Positions 46,746 through 59,826 are shown, counted from the stretch's first letter. The stretch: 64,000 nt of DNA from Dryas octopetala (GCA_963921425.1 OY992833.1:13557738-13621737), one strand, 5' to 3'. Program-made: numbers and translations. The notes: generated from the letters alone by a model not told the origin.

Positions 46746-48422
46746 TTGTATATATATATATATATATATATTCAAAAAGAGACCCGTAGTAAATATATCA
46801 GCTAATTGATCATGAGAACAAATACCACGCACATCAAGCTGAACCACTTTTTCTTGGATATAATGGTAGTCTACTTCAAGACCCTTATAAGCACTTACAC
46901 AAGGCTATAATTTTTCAATATAGGACAACACACACCACATACTTACACGACCTTTGCACATGTGGGGTCACTTAAGTCAAACATGTGGATAACTTATATT
47001 GGGTGATGTGAAACACATGTAGTCACTCGACCTAACACACGTGAGTGAACCTGCTTTTATACTATGTCAGAATCTTAGCATCCATGCCCGTATCTTATAC
47101 ACACTTTCACAATATTATAATTTTTTAATGTGGGACAACACACCTCACATTCATACTAATCGAGTGTTAGATTTTAGAATTCATAAAATGGTTAAAAGTC
47201 TTTAATGAAAACCAAAAAAAAAAAAAGTTTGTTTTTAAAATATAAAGTTATTACTCTAAAGTCCATTTTACAGCTCTTAATAATAAACAAACTCACTTAA
47301 AGAGTTGCAATGATAAATAGGTCTACTATGTACAAATAAATCTCACGTTATGTTTTTTTCACGTTTTTTGCATCGAGCGTTCGGCATGGCTCAGTACCCT
47401 GCCGAGCGCTCGGTGAGTTTAGTGGCAATGATTGCCACCGTTTGCAATTCAAATTGCTACTGTCGAACAGTGACAATCATTGTCACTGTCTGACAGTACA
47501 AATTGTCGAACGCTCGGTGAACAGTGTCAAGCTCTCAGTGACTTCTGTGTCGCGTGCTTCTCATTAAAGTGGATCGGACTAGAATTTCTTGTATCAAGTA
47601 AGCTGAGTTATCAGCCTAATTCCAAACTTGACTTTAAAAAAATAACCCTAAAATTTTATTCAAATTGCTTTTTGAGTTTGACTTGTATATGAAGTTGATA
47701 GATTCTACTATTTTCGTTATTTTAATAAAGTGTTATTTTAATATTTCTTTGCGTGGGTATTAAAAAGAGTCCCTTTTTAAGTTTTTGCACAAGACTCCCT
47801 AAAACTCAAGGACAATCCTGTCTCCGATGGTCAAGAAAGTAAAGTACTGTATTTGAATAAATTCCAAATAGTAAACTTAGAGCTGAGGATTACATACATT
47901 CGCTTGACCAAGACTAGTGCATTTTATAGATTTAGGAGTGTCCCTGTAAGTCAAGGAATTGTAGGCTTGCTGGTCTGAAATTCCATAAAATGGACTGTAT
48001 CTTTCTTGATTAGAATCCTCCGGAGTTATTACTTGTTGGCACTTGGCATGTACTTTTACGCAAATTCAAGTTTTTTTTTTGGAATAAGAATTTGAATTCA
48101 TGTTCATATTGGACTTTTGAGAGGATATGGGCCATGGGGATCGACCTTCTTGGTATCAGCCCCTTCATATTGAATGGGCCCCGTATTGGGCCGGAGAACC
48201 CAAAGTCCTTTAGGAGTTTTTAATTTGATTTTCATTAACTTTTAAGGAGGAATACAAAATTTTGTTGAGACTTGAGAGGCAATAAAGTGATTTTATATAG
48301 AATTAAGAAAAAAAAAATGAGAGGGTTAAATGTGCTTATAAAAAGAAAAGAAAAATTGCACTAACATTGAAACAACTTAAAAGAACAGCTTTGAAAATAA
48401 TAATAAATTAAAAATTAGCACC
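46746..48422. other. Spacer with palindrome cluster
   Basis: No gene is seen. 46880-47160 holds two diverged copies of an acttacacaaggctataattt...gggacaacacac stretch. 47360-47530 contains the palindromes listed separately. The rest is AT-rich. Confidence 0.4.
47422..47489. repeat. Three adjacent perfect palindromes
   Basis: 47422-47438 is gtggcaatgattgccac (8-bp arms, 1-base centre). Near 47443-47456 is gcaattcaaattgc (6-bp arms). 47467-47489 has perfect 11-bp arms around one C, with core gtgacaatcattgtcac. Words of the type gaacgctcggtga repeat on both sides. Confidence 0.7.
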
Positions 48423-50961
48423 TCAATAAAAAGTAGAAGGTGACACCACAATCGGAGTCCTAACTCTGTGTTCTTTATTGTCTTCAACCCAAACAAGTTC
48501 TCCCAATGCAACTCTCTTCTGTTCACCTCCTTTGTATTGTAAAGTAACATTGTAGGACAATTTCTCATATTTCTTTCTGAACACTAAAACCTCTGGAGAG
48601 ACTACAACTGTTAAACTCTTTGCTGTTTTTACTCTTACCCTGTAAGTCGTGGAAGGCGCTCCAACATTTGTCACAGTCCTTTGAAAATGACTTTCTAGTG
48701 GTTTGGTATTCGTATATAATGCAAGAAACGATGGGTAGTTAAGATTCTTAGATCGATTTGCACAACATTTGGTTTTGATTGAGATATGAGCATAAAAGAT
48801 TGACAAAGTCTTGGGGAGTTGCATCATAAATCAAACCAGGATCAAGCGCTTTATTTGGAACAATGAGTCCCGATCCCATGGCCAAAGGGTTGGCTGGTGT
48901 GTATGTTTTATCATCAAGAATCTGCCTAAAAGTGTTATCAAATGGGTTTGCAGTGGTCATAATAGCAGACCTTATAGCAGCAGGACTCCAATCTGGGTGT
49001 GCAGCTTTTAAAAGAGCAGTCACACCAGCAACATGGGCACAAGCAGCAGATGTTCCAGAAGCTATATTGTAGTCACTATATAAGGACACATTTGAGTTGA
49101 TTTGACCTATTGATTTATTTGAATTCCAAGCTCCCAAAACTAATGACCCAGGTGCCATTATATCTGGCTTCACAGCACCTGCAAAACCATATGAAGGACC
49201 CCTTGAAGCATACCTTGAAGCCATAGGTGCACGATGTGAGTCGATTATAGTTCCATGAAATGTCAGTGTTGCCCTAGCAGTATTGGTACTGTCTTTTATA
49301 TGTTGTATCAATGAGTATCCATCCCTTGTGTTAATGATAACACAAGGGCAAAGAATTCTTTCGACACGAGAATTCGATATCAATATGGCTCCTACAACAC
49401 TTGACTTGGTTATACTAGATATTTGTTTCATGATATCTCCAATATCACAAACAATGATACCATCATGAGGAGCATTCGATAACAATTCAGGTGAATCACA
49501 GTTCATCAGTGGATACTTGTAGATTAATGACATATTTTGTAACAAGGTATAATTACCAGGATAGGTAGACCAGCCTCTATATGTTAGCCCATTCTCAAGA
49601 GACAATGATCCTGAAAACCATCGACTAATACTACCTTCAGTAACAGTTATGACCCATGGATATCCATTTACTATGGTGCCAAGGTCAGGTCCTTTATTCC
49701 CTGCAGAACAACAAACTGTTATACCTTTCACCATGGCAGAAAATGAACCTCTTGCTATAGGATTACCAAAAAATGTATCATTTACAGGACCAAAGGCAAG
49801 GCATAACACATCAACTCCGTCAGCAATGGCACTATCTATGCCAGCCAAAGCATCTGAGGTTCGAGATCCTTCATCCCATACCACCTTATAAATAGCCAGT
49901 CTTGCACTTGGAGAAATACCTTTGCTTAATCCTTTAGCATAACCAAAAAAGGAAACCTCATTCACGTAATTACCTGCAAATTGCAATGGCAGATCCAAGA
50001 TTTTAATTAAATTTGAACTAGTAATAAAATATGATCAAAAGCATTTTTCAAGAATTTGAACTAATAAATACAAAATTTCTATATTAATGATTAATTAATA
50101 GCCTTTTCATTAAATCCCTTTCATTAAAAAAAAAATGAATAGACTCAAATCAATACAACAATTATTTTAAGTTGTAAACGTACGTAATCCAATACGAATA
50201 CTCCAGGAAAAATAAAATATATTATATTCATTTGTGCATATTCCTAAAAGGAAAATGCTTATTGTCTCGACTATGTTTCCAAACTTAATTTGTTTTTAGA
50301 CTTACGTCATATCAATTCATTTGAAAAAGTTTATCTCTTTTTTTTTTTTTTTTTAGTTCTTGGTTGAAATATAATAGTTTGAAAAGAAAAAAGAAAAAAA
50401 GGTTGAGGAAAATAGCATATCCCTGCATAAAATCACTTATTAAAATCTGAGGGCTTTATTAATAATAAACATGTGATATTTGGGGGAGCAAAACATGCCA
50501 TTGAAAAAATTGGAACGGAAATGAAATTATAATCATCTATTACATTACATAATGCAACATGATATAGAAACAGAGAAATCAAAGTAGAAAGAAAAAATCA
50601 CTAGTGAAATTTTATAGAACCCTTTCAAAATAAAGTACAAACATTAAAATCAATAATATATGAATCAATCCTACAAGGGAATCTATAAGCAGAGATAACA
50701 ACAAAAGCTATTTATATGCACACAACATAGACGAAGAGGGAGAGAGAGTTAGAAAGGAAGAGAAAGATATATAGTTAACCTGTAAATGTGTTAAAACTTA
50801 AAACAATAGAAGTATAGAAGTGAGCAATTAGATCCCTAGGAGATCGAGTGATTTTGGTTATGTAAATAGGATATATTTCTTCTTATTGTTCTCTTGTGAC
50901 TGACATGATTTTTTTTTTTCCTAATTTTTGGCTTCTATTAACACTAACAGGAGCTTCATGT

Positions 50962-50963
<2 letters not shown>

Positions 50964-50993
<30 letters not shown>
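50964..50993. repeat. (TA)n microsatellite in the subtilase intron
   Basis: About 15 TA units. Similar tracts occur at 54025-54051, 59197-59219, 60010-60038 and 63936-63956. Confidence 0.9.
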
Positions 50994-50997
<4 letters not shown>

Positions 50998-51015
50998 CAT
51001 AAAAGATTTTTTTAC

Positions 51016-51362
51016 ATTTTACCCACATGCACTTTGGGGTCGATCTTACTTTACCACCTAAAAAAGAAAATTGTAACAATTTATCATCTGAATTAAAAAT
51101 TTGTTGCAATGTACCATCTCTGGCTCATTTTGTCTAAACTTTTGTTAAAAATAAGGGTGTTTTAATCTTTTTTAAGTTCCTATTGTTAGCATAATAAAAA
51201 CTAATTTGAAAAGAACAAAACACATTTTTTTTCAACAAAAGTTTAGACAAAATGAGCCAGAGGTGGTACATTGCAATAAATTTTTAATTCATATGGTAAA
51301 CTGACACAATTTTTATTTAGATGGTGAAGTGAGATCGACTCTAAAGTTCAGGTGGGTAAAAT
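51016..51362. mobile_element. 347-bp MITE in the subtilase intron
   Basis: The left end begins attttacccacatgcactttg and the right end finishes caggtgggtaaaat; the arms pair over roughly 140 bp. The insertion is 46 bp from the splice donor of exon 1 (51408). No clear target duplication was found. Confidence 0.8.
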
Positions 51363-52198
51363 ATAATAAAGCCTATATAAAATTATAAATGATTATTTCA
51401 GTGATTACCTGCAGCTATAGATGAAACATGTGTCCCATGCCCTATTGTATCCCGAGCAGAGTTCATGGTAATTGTTATGCTTTCATTTTTTGCTAATAGA
51501 CCTTTGTTGAAGTACTTGGCTCCTATGAGCTTGAAGTTACACATAGAGGAATTAAACTCTTGTCCTTCTTCGCACGATCCATTCCATTTCCTTGGTTTAT
51601 AACGAGGGATGCCAAAATCTTTGAAACTCGGACTTTCTGGCCATATACCACTATCTACCACTCCAATGATAACATCGTTACCGTAATTTGAAACAGGCCA
51701 TAAACCTTTATCCTCCCTAAGATTGAGGAATTGAGGAGTATATGTTGTATGAAGTATGATAGGGTCATCCCTATAAGCTTCTATGAATCCTGAAGATTTT
51801 TCTAAAATTTGAAGTTCAACTGAAGATAAGGTAACACTAAAGCCATAAATTGAATTTTCATAAGTGTATAAAAGGGATGGTGAAGATTGATGGAGGTTAT
51901 CAAATGAAGCAGAGTTTGCAAATTTCAGAGAATCAAGGGTGGAGGAATACCAACTATGGTGGCTAGAAAATACTTGGGGTTTGAGGGACTTGTCCATATA
52001 AACAATATATATGGATCTCTTTATTGACATAGATTGAACAAAAAGAGTTAATAGCAATAATGTAAGAATAAATGAGCATGAAGCACGAAACTCAAATATT
52101 AGAAACCACATCTCCATAAAGCTAGCATCAACTTTTGATATACATGAATCGGACTTGAATCTTTTTATACATGCAGCAAGTTGGTAGAAAACACTCAA

Positions 52199-53019
52199 AT
52201 AGTACTATTTGCAAGAGTAATAATTAAAAGAATAAAAACTTGGACAATCAACATCTATTGTGACTACGACCCGCATTTTGAGGATTTCTAATTGCCTCTT
52301 ATAGCAAGTCGTGGTGTTGTTTCATTTCAACTAAAAGCCACCTTGAGATTAGATTAATGGAAACACCGAAGAAATTTTGCAAAATGGTATATTTTAATTA
52401 GCACCTATAATTTGATCTTTCTTCTAAAAAGTTTTAACAGTTTTGACTACTCTTTGATTTAATTAATGATCAGCTAACTGCAATGACACATATGATCCCA
52501 AGCTTTGCAATGAATTCCACCCTCATTGGAGATATACATACATACCGACTAACCCGACCATCTCCTCAATCATTTTAATACTAGTCTCGTCCTTTTCAAC
52601 CCTAATCGCCATCTTTTCCATTCTAATCTAAATCTTCTCACCTCTATTAGTAATTCAGTCATTTCACAGTCTAAAAAAAAAAACTCAAAACTGTTAATCT
52701 TTCAAGTACAAATCAAATTTGTGAGCGTCTCGTTAAAACAAACCATTTGATGAAATATTTCAAATATTTTGGCATTTGTGTTCGGATTATTTTGATGTAA
52801 GGTGTAATGACTTAATCCATACTAAAATAAATGAACAAATAAAATGAGCATCATTGTGATAAATTCCCTCCTATCTTGCTTTGCTCAATCATATATATTT
52901 ATTTGAATAAACAAGTCAAAAATAAGTCCATTTCATCACCTAATTTGGTGCCTAATCAGAAAAAGAAAAAAAAAATACAAACTACAAAATTTGGTTGTGC
53001 CAGAGTATATTTAATGAAC
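52199..53019. other. Spacer between the subtilase and NOM1-like genes
   Basis: This contains the subtilase promoter side on the left and the NOM1-like 3' untranslated side on the right, because both genes are on the minus strand. I see no further gene. Confidence 0.4.
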
Positions 53020-54024
53020 TCACATGAGAACTCCTTCAACATTACTCAGGGCTTTCTTTGCAAGCTTAAACTTTTCATTTAGGGCTTTGTTGGTTTCCAC
53101 AATATACTTGATAAAAAATTTGATCCCATCTCGAAGACTTTCAAGCTCCGGGGCAACAGCTACACGCGTGAATATGTTCCATATGAGGCTATCAGGATAC
53201 TCAAAGATTGCCTCAAATAGCATCCGGAAATGCATTGTCCTTTTTGCAGTTAGCTGCTTGATGTCAGCCAAATCTACCGTCTTCAGAACTGCAAGGGAGA
53301 GGGTGAAAGAGGCTACCATTTCTGCTACAAATTTTGCCAGGTGCATTGACCTAGTAAGCTGCATGGACTCCAGATCTTTGAAGTGGTCCCAAAGGCAAAA
53401 CTGCGGAAGAATAGCATATAAAGGAAATATTAGAAGATAAAAGTTCAAGAAAAAAAAATGTTGAATATGTGACAAACAACAGAAGACTAATATCTAATCT
53501 GAATTGTGTTTTTTCACATTAAAATTGATCTAAGTTCTAAATTGAGTTTATATGGTCTCAAAAAAACATTGAGCTTATATGGACTAGTGGGTACCGGGTT
53601 GATATGGAACTTCACCTTCCATTTGGATAATGACAAATTACTGGATTGTAGTATTGAAAATACATAAAAATTAACTTTCCAATGCTGCCAGAAAATCCCA
53701 GCAACCATATTGTTTTTTGAAAACCAGTCTGTTTTGCTCCTCAGAACAATTTTTTCAAACCCTAATTGGTTCCATAAACCCAAAACTCTTGCTCTACAGC
53801 TGCAAGCCCCTAAAATATAAGTTTTTAAATTCTAAAGCCCCACCATATATGGAATTGTAGCCTGGTTTCCTAAACCTGTCCTATATCACATCAGTTTCTT
53901 ATTTAAGTTGACAAACAATATCACCCTTGAAAGGTCAATGCCACAACCAGGTAAGGTCACACAAAGACCACAGATCACAGAGAACGGACTAATTGGTCAT
54001 TCTTAATGAATGATGACTGGATTG

Positions 54025-54056
<32 letters not shown>

Positions 54057-57000
54057 GATTAACATTAACTATGATTTGGATTGAAAGGAAAAACCAAAAA
54101 AGGGTGCACAAAGTAAACAATAGGAATACTATGCAAGAAATAAAATTGTGATTTGCTTAAGAATAGCTAAAAAAGGAATACTTGGCAAGTCAATCCCTGT
54201 AAATTTCCTTTTACTTCTTCCTCATTCCTAATCATATGCCATCTACATCCTAAAATGGAGAGAAAGGGATACCTGTAATGTGAACTTGTGATTTTTGTCA
54301 TGCTCACACAACTTGGAAGCCAGAGTGGTGTAATACTTGTTAAACACTTTTTCCTGCAAACAGCACTCCACAAGAACTCGCATGATCTCTCTGTCCTGTA
54401 AATAGGACACAGAAAAATAAACCTTTTTGCAAGATAATAGGAGATGACAAAAAAAAAAAAAAAAAAAAAAAAGAGTATATAAATAACCTAATCAGCCTCT
54501 GACCACCAAAAAAAGAACCAGACAGCACTCACCTGCTTTCCAGGCAAATCCAATCTTAGAAGCTTCTCAAATGCATCAATATAGTCCTCCCCGCTCATAA
54601 CTATACAAAAGATTGCCTTTCTGGCATCTGTGTTCATCCTCTGTGCAGCTGCGAGCTGCAACATTTTCTGGGCTTCAAGAACCTCTTTGTCTATTGTGTT
54701 GGCAACCACTTCAACATTGTCTGTTGTTGAAGCCATATCCCCAGATAACCACCATTGGCCCTTCTTATTAGAATCAAGAAGTTTGCTCCATTTGAGCCCT
54801 CTTAGTAAAATGTCTTCTACTCGTAACTGAAATAAATTATCAAGTAATGTAAAGACAATGAAAACAAGACAAAAGGCACAAAAAATGTCACATGAATAAC
54901 ACAAATGTATGGGGCACTTAGTGTCTAAACTTGCTCATTCTTAAGCCACATGAAGGGTGGACAACTTTCACCCTCCACAAGGAACTTAATTATGATGGAA
55001 ACCTCTTCAGCCCAAGTATACAATATAATCTGACCTGCAACATAACAGCACCCAAACTCCCTTTTGCACAGCACTCCCAAGATAAAATAAAGAAGCTATG
55101 ATAAAGAAAATGTAAATGAACAAAAGACCTTTTGTAGCCATTTCTTTATCCTTGTATGATGTGCAGTATCCTCTTTAGGTCTTTTCTTGTTGTTCTTGAT
55201 GTCACATATGGTTTCAAGCATGAATTCCATCTGCAAGCATCAGATAAGAATTTCTCAGTTTGATGAAAAGGGTTTAGAAAAATTCTCACAAAAAGATGTT
55301 AGCTTACTCTTTTGCTGTTAATATTTTCTTGCTTATCTCCACAGGAAGCTTTTAACTCATTCACTCTATTCTGAACAATCAGAATAAAATTCTTCATCGC
55401 AAGAGGATCATCAGCCCTTATTTTCATTCCGCAACCTGTTAAGTTAATGACAATTCACATTAGAAATGATTTGTGATTCCGTGAGTCTTATAAAGACTTT
55501 CCAAATTAATTTGCAAGTGCAGTGGATCATGCTTCTGTCAATATCACTACCAAAACATGAACAGAGACAGCAAAAATACAGAAAATACAACAATACATAA
55601 AAATGAAGTTATATTTTGATATATGAATGCAGGCTTAGTATGCAACTCTTTGACAAGAAATTAATAGCTAAAGGTATCAAACTTTTTGTTTAGAGGGCTA
55701 AGGAGTTTCAATTGGTGAAAGGGTTCTTGGTTGGAAGGGAGGAAATAGAGGTGTAATGTATGCAGTTTACCATATTTTTAATTTCATAATTGTGTAATAG
55801 AGATAGTTTGTTGTATTGTTTTGTTTTGTTAGACTACTTGAACGCTGCTGTAGAATGATATTGTACCTCATTGGACTTTATTAAAATAAAGTCTTTTTTG
55901 CATATCAAAGGAACAAAAAGACTGTAACAACATAGAAGCAAAAGCCACATAAGTAGATGCATTTGGCAGAACTTCAAAAAGGCTTACATTGTAAAACTGT
56001 CAAGATGGTAGAGACGTCAACCTCTGTTAACCGCTTGCTCAAAACAATCAGAAAGTCATATACCAATTCACTGAAAAGCATCCCCAGAAGTACAGCAATT
56101 AGAAGGTTTATTCCATCCCAGGCAACATTGTAGCGCAAACTCATTGAAACAGAACTCTGGCAAAATAAAAATATATATATACATACATATATACTAATGA
56201 AAGAACAAAGTAAGAGATTTAGCTACTAAAATTATTGCAAAGACTTTTCTTTCATTTTTTGATACAAACCAAGCATATCATTATGTCATTCTAGGAGCAA
56301 AAGAACAAATATTGCCAGCATTAGTCTCACGTAATTAGAATAAATGTTTAGCTGTAAATAATAGTGATTGTAAAGGAACTTAAAACTAACTACAAGTAGC
56401 ATGTCAATAATTCTAACCTCAAATACAGATTCACTTCAATAAATACATGAGATAAACTTTCCTGCATTAATGCTTGAGAACTTTTTCAAATTCACTTTTT
56501 TACATAAATTTTCTCTAAAGACAACTGTCCAGCAGAAATAAAATTACCTACCTTGAGCAAACTCCAAATATGCACAAATGAGAGAGCAGAAGAGTAAGAT
56601 TTCTCAAGGAAATATTGTCCTCTTTGTGGTACTCATCCTAGCAGAAAAAAAGATATATCACTTTAAATCAAAAGCTTTTGGAATAATTGGTCATGAGAGT
56701 TGCAAGTTATTAACAAACCTCAAAAGTTTTAGCAAGTGAAGCCATAAGCGTTGCACCAAAATCAATTCCTACTGAACAGGCCATGCCTGCCACAAAAGCA
56801 GCAAAAACAGCAGCATATCTTCACAACAGAAATGCATAAAGAAGTCAATTACAAAATGGAAACTAAAGCTGCTCAATAAATCCAATCCCTAGCCAAAAGA
56901 TGGAACTAAAAATCTCCATGCAGCAAGTTAAACTTTAAGATACCAGTATCAAACTTTAGTTAGTTTATGTGACCTGATCATGAGGACAGAATAAACTAAA

Positions 57001-58288
57001 ACTTAACTGTTCATTCCCACGTGGACCGCCAGCACAAGATGCTAAAACCTCCTCACTGAATATCTGAGAAGCAATGCCACGAGGAATGGAACGAAAGATA
57101 ACAGATAGGTCCCCTGTAACAGATTCCACGTTAGATTCAGACAGCCTATTTAGAAGACCTCGTACTCGTCTACGGATCTGACTATGCTCTTCTGGCTCAT
57201 TCCTTGCACGAGATCTCAAATGAGGAGCAACATATTTTTCAAGTGTCTTGGCAGGAACTTTTTCCAACGCCGTCTCTGTACCACATGACTCCATTGGCTT
57301 AGATATATCAATAATGCCTTCCTTGTTGCCTTCTTCTGTTTCCTCCAACAACTTTCTCTTCTTACGTTTCTTCCTCAAAGATGTCGTGGAAGGGAAATCT
57401 TTAGATTCCATCTCTGCACCATCTGTTACCACCACCTTTGGAACTTCAACTGTCAAATCACCAGGTAGCTCACCTTCTAGCCTGTCCTCCAATGATTTTT
57501 CCTTTTTGCATTTCTTTCTTGAAGAGCTCTTCTCAGATGTTTTGGTAGGTAATGCCTCAGTATATGTCACTTCTTTTTTTCCTGATGAATCAATAACAGA
57601 TGGGATCCCTTCAAACAACATATTAAGACCATCCTCACCCTTCAATTTTCCATCCTTCAGTTTCAGTTTCTTTGCAAGTTTTCTTTCTAATTCCAAGTCC
57701 TCCTCGGCCCTAATATCCATTTCAAGAAACTTTTCAAAATTTGTTTTTGGGGCTCTCTTTGGTCCCTTTTCTCCTTTCACCTTTGATGCATTAGCATCAT
57801 TATGTTCTGGAGACTCTGATTTAGCCTCAACTTCCTTTTCCTCTGCTGTAGCAGATTGATTCCAACTCCTATTTCTCTCAGAATTAGCATCTAATTGGAA
57901 AACTCTTTGGTCTTTCACATTCTGAACAAAAGAATCTTTTAATTTCTGTACATTTTTTGACTTAAAATTCCTGACAGTAGTTTTGTGAAGCTTTTGAGCT
58001 TTCTGCACACAATAAATTCACATAATATCAACAAAATCATAAAACCCATACAGGTCCTTGAGACTGTCAAGGGGAATAAATTTTAAAAACCCACAGCTAA
58101 AAACTAAAGAACAAAACAATCGTTGTAAAAGATAATAGAAGAGAAATGAGCATATTTTTGTTGGTACATGGTACCTGACGATGGAGCCAAGACTCGTGAT
58201 TTCTCACATTCTTTGCTAACCGAGCTTCTTTTCGTTTTTCTCGCCTTGATTTCTCTGTGCAATTTGCATCAATTAGTTTTGACTCCAT
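53020..58288 (-). CDS. NOM1: NOM1/Sgd1-type nucleolar MIF4G-MA3 protein, 10 exons, 801 aa
   Basis: Ten coding exons on the minus strand join in frame: 58288-58175, 58002-57008, 56818-56719, 56637-56552, 56070-55988, 55435-55308, 55230-55129, 54826-54533, 54395-54273 and 53400-53020. The N-terminus is basic (SRREKRKEARLAKN). It is followed by a long charged low-complexity region with nuclear-localisation-type LRKKRKKRKLL near residue 247-257. The MIF4G domain begins after KYVAPHLRS (about 294-302) and spans to about 510, with YDFLIVLSKRLTEVDVSTIL. The MA3 domain is about 600-720, with DAFEKLLRLDLPGK and VLVECCLQEKVFNKYYTTLA. Yeast Sgd1 and animal NOM1 act in the nucleolus in 40S ribosome biogenesis and NOM1 recruits PP1; the same role is inferred here. 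The start is ATG 58288, first in the exon apart from 58297. The gene looks intact. Confidence 0.92.
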
Positions 58289-58368
58289 CTTTCTCAAACA
58301 ATCAAATCATAGTCAAACACCAAGCACAAGGAAGGTATTGGATCAATAACAATAAAAAAGAAACTTAC

Positions 58369-58403
58369 CCATTCTTCCTAATTGAACTTCCTCAACTAAC
58401 TGA
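58369..58403 (-). other. Probable 35-nt 5' untranslated exon of the NOM1-like gene
   Basis: On the minus strand ttggcag precedes and gtaagt follows a 35-nt segment, a good acceptor and donor pair. Joined to the leader exon ending at 59443, it extends a short upstream ORF that overlaps the main start codon in another frame. Splicing is inferred, not shown. Confidence 0.45.
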
Positions 58404-59442
58404 CTGCCAAAGAAACAAAATCATCATTATATTATTTTTCTAAATTTACTTATAATATGCCACAACCAGACAGTTATTCATTAGGCACATGATAAAAATT
58501 GGTTAAAGACATCAATTGAGGGCAGTGGCAGATCCATGAATTTTTCTTCGTGAGGGCAAGATGAAGCATTCCCTCAGTTACCTCTGTTGTTGATCTTCTT
58601 TTAAAATATCTATCCACAGCTTTTTTAAATTAAGGTCGTATATTCAATAAATTCAAAAAACTATTACTAACAATAGCACTAGTACTATATTACTAAAGTC
58701 AGCCTAAAATATAAGAAATATAAACAAGATTTAAGAAACATGGTACTAATATTTGATTCTTGCAAACAAACATAAGAAACAGAACTATAAAAACAAAGTC
58801 CTCTAGACAAACAACGCAACTATAAAAACCTTGTCAAGCAACTTAACAGCATCCAAAATCCAACAGTAGTTTCAATGGCATGCCAAACAAACAAAATCCA
58901 AGTCAAGGAACCCTTACCCATCAAATCCTATAACTCTATCATTCTCTAATAGAAAAAGACAGCTCATCCACAACCCCCCCCCCCCCCCCCCCTCCCCGGT
59001 CAGTAACAGTAGCTTAGCAGGTTACAGAAAGTAACAAGAAGGCATGTAAATATACAATACAAGTCAACTGGACTAATGGACTTGCTCTTTCCTCCTCCCT
59101 CACCAGTCAGTTAGCACCCCCACCCCATATACATATACAATGCAAGTACAGAAGCTGATAATTGGTAATGGAGAACCAAAACCTATATGTTTAAAAATAT
59201 ATATATATATATATATATGTGATTTGTTAAGAATTTGGGTGATATTGAAATGGGTATGGGTCAGGTCATTGGGAATTTGGGCATAAAATCCAACAAAATA
59301 AAAAATTCCTAAATTTAATCCCTATATTCAAATGGGATTAAATTTAACCTGAACCTAACCTAAATACTCAAATTTAATCCCTAAATTCAGCCCAAACATT
59401 TAAATCTAAATTAAACTTAGAAACAAAAAATAAGAGAAATAC
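58404..59442. other. Presumed first intron of the NOM1-like gene
   Basis: Non-coding. It holds a C run of about 19 (58974-58992) and a (TA)n tract (59197-59219). Around 58530-58560 the words gtggcagatccatgaatttttctt resemble a common plant repeat, not identified further. Confidence 0.4.
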
Positions 59443-59600
59443 CTGCCCATGCCGAAAATAAAGATTGAAGGCGATGATTTGGATGCCTGGTGAGTGGTTA
59501 GACAGAGTGAGAACTGAGACAGAGTTTAGAGTCTTGAGACTGAGTGAGAGCTGAGACAGAGCGAGAGACAAGACAGAAGAGTGACTCTAGTTGCTATCAT
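59443..59600 (-). promoter_or_regulatory. Probable leader exon and transcription start region of the NOM1-like gene
   Basis: On the minus strand this is a ctctgtctcagctctcact-type pyrimidine-rich leader ending catgggcag then gtattt, a good splice donor at 59442. An ATG lies eight bases before the junction. The upstream boundary is a T/A homopolymer near 59600. The exact start site cannot be seen. Confidence 0.5.
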
Positions 59601-59826
59601 TTTTTTTTTTTTTTTTTTTGTTAATCAGGGTGGGCTGGGCTTAGTTTTTACTTTTTAGTAACAAACTATACCAACATAAGTTTTTCTTAAAACATATATA
59701 TAAAAAAAAGCCCATTTCGAGGCCGGTCCAATTTTTCTTCCTCTCTTAGATCCCCGTTTTGTATTGCTTTTTTAGACTTAAAATCACTTATTTTGACAAT
59801 TTTAGACCCAAGGCCTGTTTGGTTAA

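Larger units (their letters stand above)
48423..52117 (-). pseudogene. Subtilisin-like serine protease (plant SBT1 type) with a C-terminal frameshift
   Basis: Plant subtilases are secreted serine endopeptidases. There are two exons on the minus strand, 52117-51409 and 49973-48423, joining in phase. From the methionine at 52117 a signal peptide (LTLLLLTLFVQS) is followed by an I9 propeptide (YIVYMDKS) and the S8 domain: Asp155 in VVDSGIWPES, His227 in GHGTHVSS, Asn329 in SAGNKGP and Ser545 in SGTSAACAHVAG. The serine motif lacks the usual Met and Pro (normally GTSMxCPH). The fn3-like C-terminal domain (LNYPSF, RTVTNVG) is in another frame. The break is near 48760: about ten residues between NLLCS and LNYPS are missing and the frame shifts, giving an early stop at 48750 or so. 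An alternative start is at 52198. The closest family is SBT1.9/tomato SBT3-like, by memory. Either a recent pseudogene or a base-call error. Confidence 0.82.

Noticed and set aside
46880..47160. Two diverged copies of a gggacaacacac-containing block as an LTR pair
   Set aside because: The copies are short and poorly aligned, with no LTR ends, primer site or target duplication.
56071..56155. Open stretch just upstream of NOM1-like exon 5 (minus strand) as extra coding sequence
   Set aside because: Using the earlier acceptor puts exon 4 out of frame with an immediate stop. The acceptor at 56071 keeps the MIF4G sequence contiguous. A minor alternative transcript remains possible.
57248..57859. 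203-residue serine- and phenylalanine-rich plus-strand frame
   Set aside because: It is the antisense shadow of NOM1-like exon 2.
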